DNA from: JAFGOG01 sp034429215
GTDB taxonomy: Bacteria; Chloroflexota; Anaerolineae; JAAYZQ01
Length of the DNA stretch: 64,000 nt
Direction: 5' to 3'
NCBI GenBank assembly: GCA_034429215.1
Contig: DAOUGI010000097.1
Location: forward strand, 1-64,000
Shown one piece after another: positions 51,844-59,938 of the stretch. Made by a program: the position numbers and the translations under genes. The notes beneath the pieces were generated by a model, which was not told where the DNA came from, ran no database searches, and worked only from the letters and a program-made list of their open reading frames with translations. How positions within the stretch are numbered: the stretch's first letter is position 1; every line of letters begins with the position of its first letter.

Positions 51844-51872
51844 TTGACATCCATGACGCACCATGTTACAAT
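51844..51872 (+). promoter_or_regulatory. Promoter of the phasin-phaR operon
   Basis: TTGACA, 17 bp, TACAAT with a TGT extension. An ATGACGCA half-site lies in the spacer (51853-51860). Confidence 0.8.
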
Positions 51873-51878
51873 CAACTC

Positions 51879-51895
51879 ATGACGCACTGCGTCAT
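51879..51895. promoter_or_regulatory. Palindromic operator of the phasin-phaR operon
   Basis: ATGACGCA-C-TGCGTCAT is a perfect 8-1-8 palindrome at the expected +1. The same half-site lies 26 bp upstream inside the promoter, so two sites on one DNA face region are likely. Confidence 0.7.
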
Positions 51896-51925
51896 AGATC
51901 GACACATCAATATAGGAGGTATCCC

Positions 51926-52291
51926 ATGGCCAAAGAAAAAGCCGTGACCGAAAACCCAATCGAAGAGCGCAGCCCCATGTTCGACATTGCGCGCAAAGTC
52001 CTGCTGGCCGGCGTCGGCGCCGTCGCCCTGGCCCAGGACGAAAGCGAAGTCTTTGTCAAAAAGCTCGTCGAGCGCGGCGGAGTCGCCGAGCAGGACGGTA
52101 AAAAGCTGATGCGCGAAGTGCTCGAAAAGCGCAAGAAAGGGGCGCAAAGGGCCGAGGCAGAAGTCGACAAGCGATTCGAAGACCTGCTGGCCAAGCTGGA
52201 CGTCCCGCGCAAGTCCGACATCGACGCCCTGAGTGCCAAGATCGCGGCCTTGAGCAAAAAGGTGGACGAGCTCAAGAAATCGGAGCCATAG
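51926..52291 (+). CDS. Phasin-like protein
   Basis: 121 aa from an ATG with TAGGAGGT upstream. The sequence has a short amphipathic segment (FDIARKVLLAGVGAVALAQDE) and then a long charged helix and coiled coil (to about 118) rich in Lys, Glu and Ala. This matches the phasin family of polyhydroxyalkanoate (PHA) granule proteins, named for coating the polymer. The next gene is a PhaR-type regulator, 7 bp away. No PHA synthase (phaC) is in the window, so binding to PHA is inferred from family and neighbour only. Confidence 0.8.
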   Translation: MAKEKAVTENPIEERSPMFDIARKVLLAGVGAVALAQDESEVFVKKLVERGGVAEQDGKKLMREVLEKRKKGAQRAEAEVDKRFEDLLAKLDVPRKSDIDALSAKIAALSKKVDELKKSEP

Positions 52292-52298
52292 CCGATCC

Positions 52299-52847
52299 AT
52301 GGCGGTCGTCAAGCGCTATCCCAACCGCAAGCTGTACGACACCGAAGCTAAACAATACATCACGCTGGAAGGGATCGCCGACCTGATCCGCCGCGGGCAG
52401 GAGGTCCAGGTGGTGGACCACGCCACCGGCGAAGACCTGACCGCCATAGTTCTGACCCAGATCATTGCCGAGCAGGAGAAGAAACGCAACGGAGCTCTCC
52501 CGCAGGCGGTGTTGACCGGGCTGATCCGTTCCGGGGGTGAGACCCTGGCCACCCTGCAGCGCACCCTCGCCTCTTCGCTCGGCCTGCTGTACCAGGCCGA
52601 CCAAGAGATCGAGGCGCGGATCCAGGCGCTCATCACCCGGGGTGAGCTGGCCGAGGAAGAAGGCCACCGCCTGCGTGAGAAACTGTTGGCCCCCGGCCGC
52701 TGGCTGTGGGCCACGCCCACACTCGGCGACCAGGGGCTGGAGGAAAGGCTCAGAGCGCGGGGCATCCCCACCCGCGACGACCTGCAACAGATCGTCGCCC
52801 AGTTGGAAGCCCTGTCTGACAAGCTCGACGCACTCGGCAAACCCTAG
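52299..52847 (+). CDS. phaR: PhaR-type PHA accumulation regulator
   Basis: 182 aa. The N-terminal PHB-accumulation DNA-binding domain is clear (about 5-62): KRYPNRKLYDTEAKQYITLE, DLIRRGQEVQVVDHATGEDLT, AIVLTQIIAEQE. The C-terminal part is helical and less conserved. PhaR in other bacteria represses phasin genes and lets go when it binds PHA granules. The palindrome at 51879-51895 is the obvious candidate site for autoregulation of the phasin-phaR pair. There is no phaC or phaB nearby. Confidence 0.92.
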   Translation: MAVVKRYPNRKLYDTEAKQYITLEGIADLIRRGQEVQVVDHATGEDLTAIVLTQIIAEQEKKRNGALPQAVLTGLIRSGGETLATLQRTLASSLGLLYQADQEIEARIQALITRGELAEEEGHRLREKLLAPGRWLWATPTLGDQGLEERLRARGIPTRDDLQQIVAQLEALSDKLDALGKP

Positions 52848-52908
52848 TTTCTAGAGTGCACACTGGTTATGCCGCCAACCATTCGAGCCTTACCGCTCGA
52901 CGGCTACC

Positions 52909-53742
52909 TCAGTGCCAAATGCCCGCCGCTGACGGCTGCGTCTCGCGCGCAACGAGCACAATCGCGTCGTTCGGGCAGGCGGCTCGGCACACACCGCATC
53001 CAAAACACCGCCTCGGCTCGATATACACCTTGCCCAACGCAGAAGAGTAAAGCAGTGAGCCGAACTGGCATTGGCTCACGCACGACTTGCAGCCCGTGCA
53101 CCGATCCCAGTCGACGGCCCCCACATACTCTGCCCTGAAAAAACTCTGCGCCCCCGGATTGGCTACATAACCGCCATACGCGCCGCAATCGCGATCGCAG
53201 TTACAGATACCGATCACATAGGGCGTCACCCCAGTCCAGATGCTGTGAAACAGCCCTTCCTCGTCATAGCCGCGGATGAGTCGCTGCGCCTCCTCACGGT
53301 CAAGCACCTCCAGCGACGACAAAGATTCAGGAAACCGGCCCAGCACACCCCACCGGTCAATGCCCAGGCCAAAGCAATACCTCTTGTCCGTCAGCCCCGT
53401 CGAGTGGAACCGGCAGCCGCAGGGCATGCGCGTGATCGAATCGACCATCCCCAAAACCTGCTCTACATCCTCTATGGGCAGAACCTGGCCATAATGCTCT
53501 ATCTTGCCTTCTTCAGGACTCTGCGCGGCAAACGGAGCCGCCTCTGCGGCCGGCATGACTCCGGTGACCGCCGGCATGACAAAGCCCTGCCAGAAGCGGT
53601 TGGCCCACTCCAGGCGCGTCTCAGAGCCTGTGCTCTGCGCCTGCTTCGCCGAGAGCTGCTCGTGCAGCAGATCGTCGGCATAGTTCTTCATCTCCAGGTA
53701 CCACTTCTTGCCCTCTCCGTGCTTGGTGCAAAACTCACACAT
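52909..53742 (-). CDS. Ferredoxin-type protein with two [4Fe-4S] motifs and extra cysteines
   Basis: 277 aa from an ATG with GAGGGGAGGGG upstream. The C-terminus carries two [4Fe-4S] motifs: CTGCKSCVSQC and CFGCGVCRAACP. Before them lie other conserved cysteines: MCEFCTKHG at the start, MPCGCRFH (about 127), a later KRYCFG and CNCDRDCGAY (about 205). The extra cysteines could hold a further cluster or metal. Homologous layouts occur as stand-alone '4Fe-4S binding' proteins in Chloroflexota and other anaerobes; no partner gene is adjacent. It probably transfers electrons in the cytosol, but the donor and acceptor are unknown. Confidence 0.85.
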   Translation of the reverse strand: MCEFCTKHGEGKKWYLEMKNYADDLLHEQLSAKQAQSTGSETRLEWANRFWQGFVMPAVTGVMPAAEAAPFAAQSPEEGKIEHYGQVLPIEDVEQVLGMVDSITRMPCGCRFHSTGLTDKRYCFGLGIDRWGVLGRFPESLSSLEVLDREEAQRLIRGYDEEGLFHSIWTGVTPYVIGICNCDRDCGAYGGYVANPGAQSFFRAEYVGAVDWDRCTGCKSCVSQCQFGSLLYSSALGKVYIEPRRCFGCGVCRAACPNDAIVLVARETQPSAAGIWH

Positions 53743-53877
53743 CTGCCCCCTCCCCTCTCGCGCTACTACCTCAAGCCCTACTCGTCCAGGGCTCAATCCG
53801 CCGCCGATGCCTCGCCGCTTGCTGCCACCGGCCCAACCACTATACCACCGACCCCGTCGCCTGGCAAATCCCAGTCC

Positions 53878-55728
53878 CTATCCTCGGCCGTCGACGGCCA
53901 GACCGGCCGCCTGCCCTCGAAATTGGCTCATATACAGCCCGTAGTAGAACCCCTTCTGGGCCAACAGCCGGTTGTGATCGCCTCGCTCCACGATCCGCCC
54001 TCCATCGACCACCAGGATCTCATCTGCCTCGCGGATCGTGCTCAGCCGGTGGGCGATGACAAAGCTCGTCCTACCCTCCATCAGCCGCAGCAGGGCGCTC
54101 TGGATGTGGGCCTCCGTGCGGGTATCAACGCTGCTGGTCGCCTCGTCCAGGACCAGGATCCCCGGGTCGGCCAGGATCGTGCGGGCGATGGCCAGCAGTT
54201 GCCGCTGTCCCTGGCTCAGGTTGCTGCCCCGTTCGGCCACCAGGGCCTGGTATCCATGGGGCAGCCGCCGGATAAAGAAATCGGCATTGGCCAGCCTGGC
54301 CGCCCTTTCCACATCCTCGTCTGTAGCATCCAGGCGGCCGTACCGGATATTCTCCATCACCGTTCCCGAGAACAGAAAAGTATCCTGCAGCACAATCCCC
54401 AGTTGCCGCCGCAGGCTGTCCTTCTGCACAGTGCGGATCTCCTGCCCGTCGATCAGGATCCGGCCCTCGTCGATGTCGTAAAAGCGCGTCAGCAGATTGA
54501 CAATCGTCGTCTTGCCGGCGCCGGTCGGCCCCACTAGGGCGATCGTCTGCCCCGGCTCGGCCCGCAGGCTCACATCCCTCAGCACCGGCACACCCTCGTC
54601 ATAGCCGAAAGAAACGTCGTCAAACACCACCTCGCCGGCAATCGGGCGCAGGGCGGGCGCACCTGGCACATCGACCAATTCCGGCACCTCGTCGAGTAGC
54701 TCAAACACCCGCTCCGCCCCGGCGATGGCCGACTGGATCGAGTTGTACAGGTTGGCGATCTCATTCACCGGCCTCGACAGCCTCCGCGCATAGTCCACGA
54801 AACTGGCAATGACACCGACGGTAGCCAGTCCGGCAAAGGCCATCCAGCCGCCGGCGCCGGCGACGATCGCATAGCCGATGTTGTTCACCATGTTGGACAG
54901 CGGCCCCAGCACCATGGAAAAGGTCTGCGCCGTCGTAGAGGCCCGCCGCAGCTCGCGGTTGGCCGACTCGAACGCCTCGATGGCTGCGGCCTGCTGCCCA
55001 TAAGCCTGGACCACCCGCGCGCCTGAGATATTCTCCTCGATCAAGCCGTTCAGATCCCCCAGCGCGCGCTGCTGCCGCCGGTAACCGCGCCGGGTCCGTT
55101 TGGCCACAAAGGTCGTCAGCGCCCCCATCAGCGGCATCGTCACCAGGCTGACCAGGGCCAGGCGCCAGTTGAGCCACAGCATGATCGAGGCCACGCTGAT
55201 CAGCATCAAAAAGCTGGAAAAGAACTGGGTGACGCTCTCGGTCAGCACCGTGCTGATATTCTCCACGTCGTTGGTCAGCCGGCTCATCAGGTCGCCGTGA
55301 GACCGCCGGTCGAAAAACCTGAGCGACAGGGTCTGGAGCTTGGCAAACAGATCGTTGCGGATGTCGCGCACGGTGCGCTGGGCCACCGAGGCCACGACAT
55401 AAACCTGCAGCCAGACCATGGCCGATGCCCCGGCATACACACCCGCCATCAACGCGACCTGGCGGGCAAGTCCCGGCAGGTCTCCCTTCAAAATATACTT
55501 GTCGATGGCCCTGCCCATCAAGTAGGGCCCCAGCGAGTCAAAGGCAGTTCCGGCCACCACCAGCATAAAGACGCATAAAAGCCCGAACCGCTGCTGGCGC
55601 AGATAACCCCACAACCGGCGCACAGTTCGCTGGGTATTCTTGGGCTTTTCCCCAGTGCCGATGGCTCTCGGCCCGCGCCCCAGGGGGATCTCTGCCCGGC
55701 TTTCGCGGTTGCGGCTATCCTGAGACAT
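53878..55728 (-). CDS. ABC exporter half-transporter, consensus ATP site
   Basis: 616 aa. Six-helix membrane domain (about 45-335) and a nucleotide-binding domain. Walker A is GPTGAGKTT, the signature LSQGQRQ, Walker B GILVLDEATSSVD with catalytic Glu, and the H-loop SFVIAHRLST with His. It overlaps the partner gene by 14 bp (stop of 55715-57619). With the partner it forms a heterodimeric exporter of the BmrCD/TM287-288 type. Substrate unknown (drugs, lipids or peptides). The N-terminal tail of 40 residues is basic and without a signal. Confidence 0.93.
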   Translation of the reverse strand: MSQDSRNRESRAEIPLGRGPRAIGTGEKPKNTQRTVRRLWGYLRQQRFGLLCVFMLVVAGTAFDSLGPYLMGRAIDKYILKGDLPGLARQVALMAGVYAGASAMVWLQVYVVASVAQRTVRDIRNDLFAKLQTLSLRFFDRRSHGDLMSRLTNDVENISTVLTESVTQFFSSFLMLISVASIMLWLNWRLALVSLVTMPLMGALTTFVAKRTRRGYRRQQRALGDLNGLIEENISGARVVQAYGQQAAAIEAFESANRELRRASTTAQTFSMVLGPLSNMVNNIGYAIVAGAGGWMAFAGLATVGVIASFVDYARRLSRPVNEIANLYNSIQSAIAGAERVFELLDEVPELVDVPGAPALRPIAGEVVFDDVSFGYDEGVPVLRDVSLRAEPGQTIALVGPTGAGKTTIVNLLTRFYDIDEGRILIDGQEIRTVQKDSLRRQLGIVLQDTFLFSGTVMENIRYGRLDATDEDVERAARLANADFFIRRLPHGYQALVAERGSNLSQGQRQLLAIARTILADPGILVLDEATSSVDTRTEAHIQSALLRLMEGRTSFVIAHRLSTIREADEILVVDGGRIVERGDHNRLLAQKGFYYGLYMSQFRGQAAGLAVDGRG

Positions 55729-57619
55729 GGCTCACCGGACCGTTGCCCAACTGTGACTCGTAGATCTCGCGGTAGATGGGGCTGGAAGATAACAGCTCGC
55801 GATGCGTGCCCTCGGCCACGAGAACGCCTTCGTCGAGCACCAGGATCTTGTCGGCGGCCAGCACAGTGCTGATGCGCTGGGCCACAATAAAGCTAGTACA
55901 ATCGGCCAGCAGCTCGGCCAGAGCATTCTGGATGCGCACCTCGGTTTCCACGTCCACCGAGCTGGTGCTGTCGTCCAGGATCAGCACCGCCGGCCGGGTG
56001 AGCAGCGCCCGGGCAATAGCGATCCGCTGCTTCTGCCCACCCGAGACGTTGACCCCCCGCTGGCCGAGGAGGGTATCGTACCCCTCCGGAAACTGGGTGA
56101 TAAAGTCGTGCGCCTGGGCTGCCCGGGCCGCGGCCACTACCTCTTCGTCCGAGGCGTCAGGGCGGCCGTAGCGGATGTTATCGCGGATGGTGCCTGAGAA
56201 AAGGACCGACTCTTGCAAAGCGATGCCGACCTGCTTCCTCAGATCGATCCGGTCCAGGTCCCGCACATCCACCCCGTCGATCGTCACCCGCCCCGATGTC
56301 ACGTCGTAAAAGCGAGGGATCAGGTGTACCAGGCTCGACTTGCCCGACCCGGTCGCCCCCAAAATAGCCACCGTCTGGCCGGGCTCCACGCTTAAGGTCA
56401 CGTCGGACAGCACCGGCTCACTCGAGTTCCCGCCATAACCAAAGGTGACATGCTCAAACGCCACCCGGCCCTTGGGCGCAAGGAAAGAGACAGGGTCGGC
56501 GGGATCGGCAATCTCCGGCCGGCTGTCCAGCACCTCCTGGATCCGGTCGGCCGACGCAATCGCCCGGAACAGGCGGATCAACAGCATGCTCGCCATCATC
56601 AGCGAAAAGAGGGTCGACAGGAGATAGTTGACAAAGGCCATGATCTGTCCCACCTGCAGACCACCCTTGAGGACATGGTTCCCGCCAAACCAGATCACGC
56701 CCGCGATCCCCAGGTTAACCGTCAGCATCATAACCGGGTTCATCACCGCAACCAGCCGTATTCCGGCGATCGCCTGCTCCATGTACTGGTCGTTGCGGGC
56801 GCCAAACTGCTGCTGCTCGTAATCGGCCCGGACAAAGGCCTTGACCAGCCGCACTCCGGCCAAATTCTCCTGGATCACGATGTTCAGCCGATCCAGCCGC
56901 CGCTGTAGCTCGGCATACAGCGGCCGCGAGCGCCCCACCACCCACACCAGCAATGCGATCACAAAAGGGCTCAACACCAGCAGGATCAGGGCCAATCGAG
57001 GGCTGGTGATCACCGCCATGATCAGGCTGCCCACGAACAGCAGCGGCGAGCGCACCATGACCCGCAGCGCCATCACCACCACGTCCTGTACCTGGGCCAC
57101 GTCGTTGGTCAAGCGGATTACCAGCGGCCCTGTTCCCAACCGGTCCAGGTTGCCAAAAGAGAGCGATTGTACCTTGCGAAACAGCGCGCTGCGGACATCG
57201 GCGCCAAAGCCTACCGACGCCCGCACGGCAAAGATCGTGCAGCCGATGCCGCCCACCGCCCCGACCAGGGCCAGCGCGATCATCAGCAGCCCGGTGTTGA
57301 GGATGACCGTGAGGTCCATCTGGGCGATCCCGACGTCAACGATCCGTTGCAGCAGGTAGGGCTGCGCCAGGTCCATGGCTACCTCGAGGACCATGAACAA
57401 AGGCGCGAGGACGGCCGCGGTCCGGTAGGGCCGCAGGTAACGCACCAGGTTCCAGCGTGAGTGGGTCTGTGTCAGTTCTGTTGCCATCTTGTCGAGCCGG
57501 AACCATAGCGGCGGTTGCCCAACACCGGGCACCCTTCCAAGCAAATCCGGCAGCCGTTTAGTCCAAGCTGCCGGATCATAAGCCGGGAGCGCTTCTTTGT
57601 CAAACCCGCCGTCCTTCAT
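55715..57619 (-). CDS. ABC exporter half-transporter, degenerate ATP site
   Basis: 634 aa. Six-helix membrane domain and ATPase domain: Walker A GATGSGKSS, signature NVSGGQKQRIA, Walker B AVLILDDSTSSVD and H-loop SFIVAQRIST. The catalytic Glu is Asp and the H-loop His is Gln. This is the usual pattern for the non-hydrolysing site of a heterodimer. The start at 57619 has GAGGAGGGG upstream; a start at 57487 lacks a ribosome site. It is the first gene of the two-gene operon. No promoter was seen within 60 bp. Confidence 0.92.
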   Translation of the reverse strand: MKDGGFDKEALPAYDPAAWTKRLPDLLGRVPGVGQPPLWFRLDKMATELTQTHSRWNLVRYLRPYRTAAVLAPLFMVLEVAMDLAQPYLLQRIVDVGIAQMDLTVILNTGLLMIALALVGAVGGIGCTIFAVRASVGFGADVRSALFRKVQSLSFGNLDRLGTGPLVIRLTNDVAQVQDVVVMALRVMVRSPLLFVGSLIMAVITSPRLALILLVLSPFVIALLVWVVGRSRPLYAELQRRLDRLNIVIQENLAGVRLVKAFVRADYEQQQFGARNDQYMEQAIAGIRLVAVMNPVMMLTVNLGIAGVIWFGGNHVLKGGLQVGQIMAFVNYLLSTLFSLMMASMLLIRLFRAIASADRIQEVLDSRPEIADPADPVSFLAPKGRVAFEHVTFGYGGNSSEPVLSDVTLSVEPGQTVAILGATGSGKSSLVHLIPRFYDVTSGRVTIDGVDVRDLDRIDLRKQVGIALQESVLFSGTIRDNIRYGRPDASDEEVVAAARAAQAHDFITQFPEGYDTLLGQRGVNVSGGQKQRIAIARALLTRPAVLILDDSTSSVDVETEVRIQNALAELLADCTSFIVAQRISTVLAADKILVLDEGVLVAEGTHRELLSSSPIYREIYESQLGNGPVSHVSG

Positions 57620-57758
57620 ATCCCCAGGCCGCCCCTCCTCTTGGGTAAGACGCGCCTGCCGATTGCCCGGCTTATTTCTTGATCGCCAACCTTAACGCGG
57701 TGGAGATGGCAACGCCCCCCTTCTCCATCTCCGATGGGATGACGCCGCCTTGCGCGGC

Positions 57759-58619
57759 TCACGACTCCCCAGTCCGGGAGCGGCGCCGGAGCAACAACCC
57801 TGGCACCCGCCAGCCCCCCTCGCCGGCCACTCGGATATCGCGCCGCTGAAAGCGCCACCAGGCTAGCAGCGCCAGCACAGCGCTCGCTGCCAGCAGCCCG
57901 AGGAACGGCGCCCAGTCCAGCCCGTTGATTGCGTCGCCGCTCTGGTAATAGTCGTAGGGCAGGAACCGCGACACCGCTGCCAGCCGCTCGTTCAGCCCGG
58001 CCATCGACGACAGAAAGTAGCTGGCCACCAGCACCGCCCCGGCCCCCGCCGCCGCCAGCCGGCGGGCGGGCAGCAGCATACTCATCAGCAGCGCCAGCGC
58101 GCCGTATATCAGAGTCTGGGCCAGCAGCGGCAGAAACGGCAGCGCCATCTGCCCCCAGGTGACCTCCAGGCCCGATCCGCCGAGCAGCACCGAAAAGCCC
58201 AGCCACCCCACGATCATGATCCCCAGGCTGGCCGCTGTAAAGGCCAGCACCCGCCCCCAGAACAGCCCGGCCCGGCCCACCGGATGGGCGGCGATCAGGT
58301 CCAGTCGGCCGCTCTCCTCGTCGCTTGCCAGCAGCCCGCTGCCGGCAAGCACCGCAAAGATGCCGGCGATCACCGGCAGCATCGAAAAACCATACATCCC
58401 CAGGTAGCCTTCGGTGGTGGCCAGGCTCGCCGCATCCCCGCCAAAAAAAGACAGGAACTCGGGCGGGTAGTTCTCGATCATCTGCATGAAATCGGACTGT
58501 TGGCCCATGAACACGTCGTAGAACGGCACCAGGATCAGCCCCAGGGCGGCGATGCCCAGCCCCCAGCCCAGGATCTGTCCTCGCAGCGAGGACAGCGTGT
58601 AACGAAATGTGGTAAGCAT
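57759..58619 (-). CDS. ABC-2-type permease
   Basis: 286 aa with six membrane helices and a central extracytoplasmic loop (about 45-70). The middle ASDEESGRLDLIAAHPVGR motif is typical of ABC-2 permease subunits of the 'exporter of polyketide or lipid' kind. The C-terminus is basic (RRRSRTGES). RBS AAAGGAG. It follows its ATPase by 21 bp. The exported compound is unknown. Confidence 0.88.
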   Translation of the reverse strand: MLTTFRYTLSSLRGQILGWGLGIAALGLILVPFYDVFMGQQSDFMQMIENYPPEFLSFFGGDAASLATTEGYLGMYGFSMLPVIAGIFAVLAGSGLLASDEESGRLDLIAAHPVGRAGLFWGRVLAFTAASLGIMIVGWLGFSVLLGGSGLEVTWGQMALPFLPLLAQTLIYGALALLMSMLLPARRLAAAGAGAVLVASYFLSSMAGLNERLAAVSRFLPYDYYQSGDAINGLDWAPFLGLLAASAVLALLAWWRFQRRDIRVAGEGGWRVPGLLLRRRSRTGES

Positions 58620-58640
58620 GTCAATCTCCTTTCTGTCGCC

Positions 58641-59543
58641 TCAGGCCTTGTAGTAAGCCAGGAACACCTCTTCCAGTGACGGCCGGCTCGTCTCCAGATC
58701 GCGGACCGGAAAGGCGCCCAGCGCCTTGATCAGCCGGTCCATGTCGCCCTCGACCTGCAGGGTGACGCCCATGCCGTCGTCCTGCCCGAGCAGGCTCACC
58801 CCCGGCAGCGCCGCCAGCGCCCTGCTGTCCACCGGCTCCTTAAACCAGACCGTCGTCCGACGCAGGGCGCGGCTGATAAGCGCGCTCGTCTCGGCCACCT
58901 CGACGATCTCCCCCTGGCGGATCATCGCCACCCGGTCGGCCACCGCCTGTACCTCGCTCATGATGTGCGAGCTGAAAAAGACAGTCGCCCCCCCGTCGCG
59001 CGCCTCGCAGATCAGCTTCAGCACCTCCTGCTGCATCAGCGGGTCGAGGCCGCTCGTCGGCTCGTCCAGCATCAGCAGCTCCGGGCGGTGCATCAGCGCC
59101 TGCATCACCCCCACCTTCTGCTTGTTCCCCTTCGACAGGTTCTTGATCGGCCGCCCCAGCTCCAGCTCCAACCGCTGGGCCAGCCGCCGCACATGCTCCC
59201 AGTCGGCCGCCCCGCCGCGCATGTCGCTGAAAAAGCGGATCTGCCGCTCGGCGGTCAGGTTGTCATTCAGCCGCAGCTCTCCCGGCAGATAGCCGCTGCG
59301 CGCCTGGACCGCCACTGGGTCGGCCTGCGGATCGATGCCCAACACCCGGGCCGTCCCCCCGTCGGGCCGGATCAGGTCCAGCAGACAGCGGATCGTCGTC
59401 GTCTTGCCCGCCCCGTTGGGGCCCAGGAAGCCAAAGATCTCCCCGCGCCGCACCTCCAGATCCACCCCGCGCAGCGCCTCGACCCTGCCGTAGGACTTGC
59501 GCAGCCCCTGTGTCATCACAACCACTTGCTCTGTTTCTCCCAT
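58641..59543 (-). CDS. ABC-2-type ATPase subunit
   Basis: 300 aa. Walker A GPNGAGKTTTIR, signature NLSKGNKQKVG, Walker B LLMLDEPTSGLD and a His in the FFSSHIMSE loop: a complete daunorubicin/NatA-type ATPase. The C-terminal 90 residues form the regulatory extension, ending RPSLEEVFLAYYKA. The ATG at 59543 was chosen: GGAGGGATCC lies 8 nt upstream, while the ATG at 59558 touches its own AGGAGG. It drives the permease at 57759-58619. Confidence 0.93.
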   Translation of the reverse strand: MGETEQVVVMTQGLRKSYGRVEALRGVDLEVRRGEIFGFLGPNGAGKTTTIRCLLDLIRPDGGTARVLGIDPQADPVAVQARSGYLPGELRLNDNLTAERQIRFFSDMRGGAADWEHVRRLAQRLELELGRPIKNLSKGNKQKVGVMQALMHRPELLMLDEPTSGLDPLMQQEVLKLICEARDGGATVFFSSHIMSEVQAVADRVAMIRQGEIVEVAETSALISRALRRTTVWFKEPVDSRALAALPGVSLLGQDDGMGVTLQVEGDMDRLIKALGAFPVRDLETSRPSLEEVFLAYYKA

Positions 59544-59568
59544 CGTGGATCCCTCCATCCTCCTTGCC

Positions 59569-59784
59569 TCATTTCCGCTCGACCCGCAGCAGCGGCAGCC
59601 CCAGCGTGTACAGCTTTTGCAGCAGCCCGAGCAGCGCTGCCTGGTCGGCCACCTCCCCGGTCAGGGTGGTGACCGTGCCCTGCGCCTCACCCCGGATGCC
59701 GACCCTCATGTCGTCGAACCAGTGCGCCCAGCGCTCCCCGATCCGGCCCTGCACCTCTATCTCGTAGGTCCGCCCCTCTGTCAC
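59569..59784 (-). CDS. Small conserved protein at the head of the ABC operon
   Basis: 71 aa from a GTG with GGGGG upstream. It starts TEGRTYEIEVQGRIGERWAHWF, carries DDMRVGIRGEAQGTVTTLTGEVADQAALLGLLQKLY and has a basic end. It is probably a small mixed alpha/beta protein with no membrane helix. Small proteins of this pattern are often next to ABC-2 systems in Chloroflexota and actinobacteria; the function is unknown to me. It lies 25 bp before the ATPase gene on the same strand. Confidence 0.75.
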   Translation of the reverse strand: MTEGRTYEIEVQGRIGERWAHWFDDMRVGIRGEAQGTVTTLTGEVADQAALLGLLQKLYTLGLPLLRVERK

Positions 59785-59846
59785 GATCGATCCCCCTGCC
59801 TTCTTTATCTCTGCCGTAAGGATAGCACAAAACCGGTATGAGGCGC

Positions 59847-59877
59847 ATCATCCCCCCGGGATGATCTGGGGGATGAT
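59847..59877. repeat. ATCATCCCCC inverted repeat
   Basis: ATCATCCCCC (59847-59856) pairs with GGGGGATGAT (59868-59877); a nested CATCATCCC/GGGATGATC lies inside. It is placed between the diverging ABC-operon start and the luxR terminator. Confidence 0.6.
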
Positions 59878-59882
59878 TTATG

Positions 59883-59916
59883 CAAGGGGGCTGCGGATGA
59901 ATCCGCAGCCCCCTTG
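59883..59916 (-). terminator. Hairpin terminator of the LuxR/MalT gene
   Basis: CAAGGGGGCTGCGGAT and ATCCGCAGCCCCCTTG are perfect 16-bp arms with a GA loop. The part next to the gene (59913-59937) carries a CTTGGTGTCCTTCGTG element like that at 30297-30312. No T-run on the minus strand. Confidence 0.7.
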
Positions 59917-59938
59917 GTGTCCTTCGTGTCCCTTGCGG

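Noticed and set aside
53071..54537. 488-codon plus-strand frame across the ferredoxin and ABC genes
   Set aside because: It spans two convergently read real genes on the other strand; the translation has no family.
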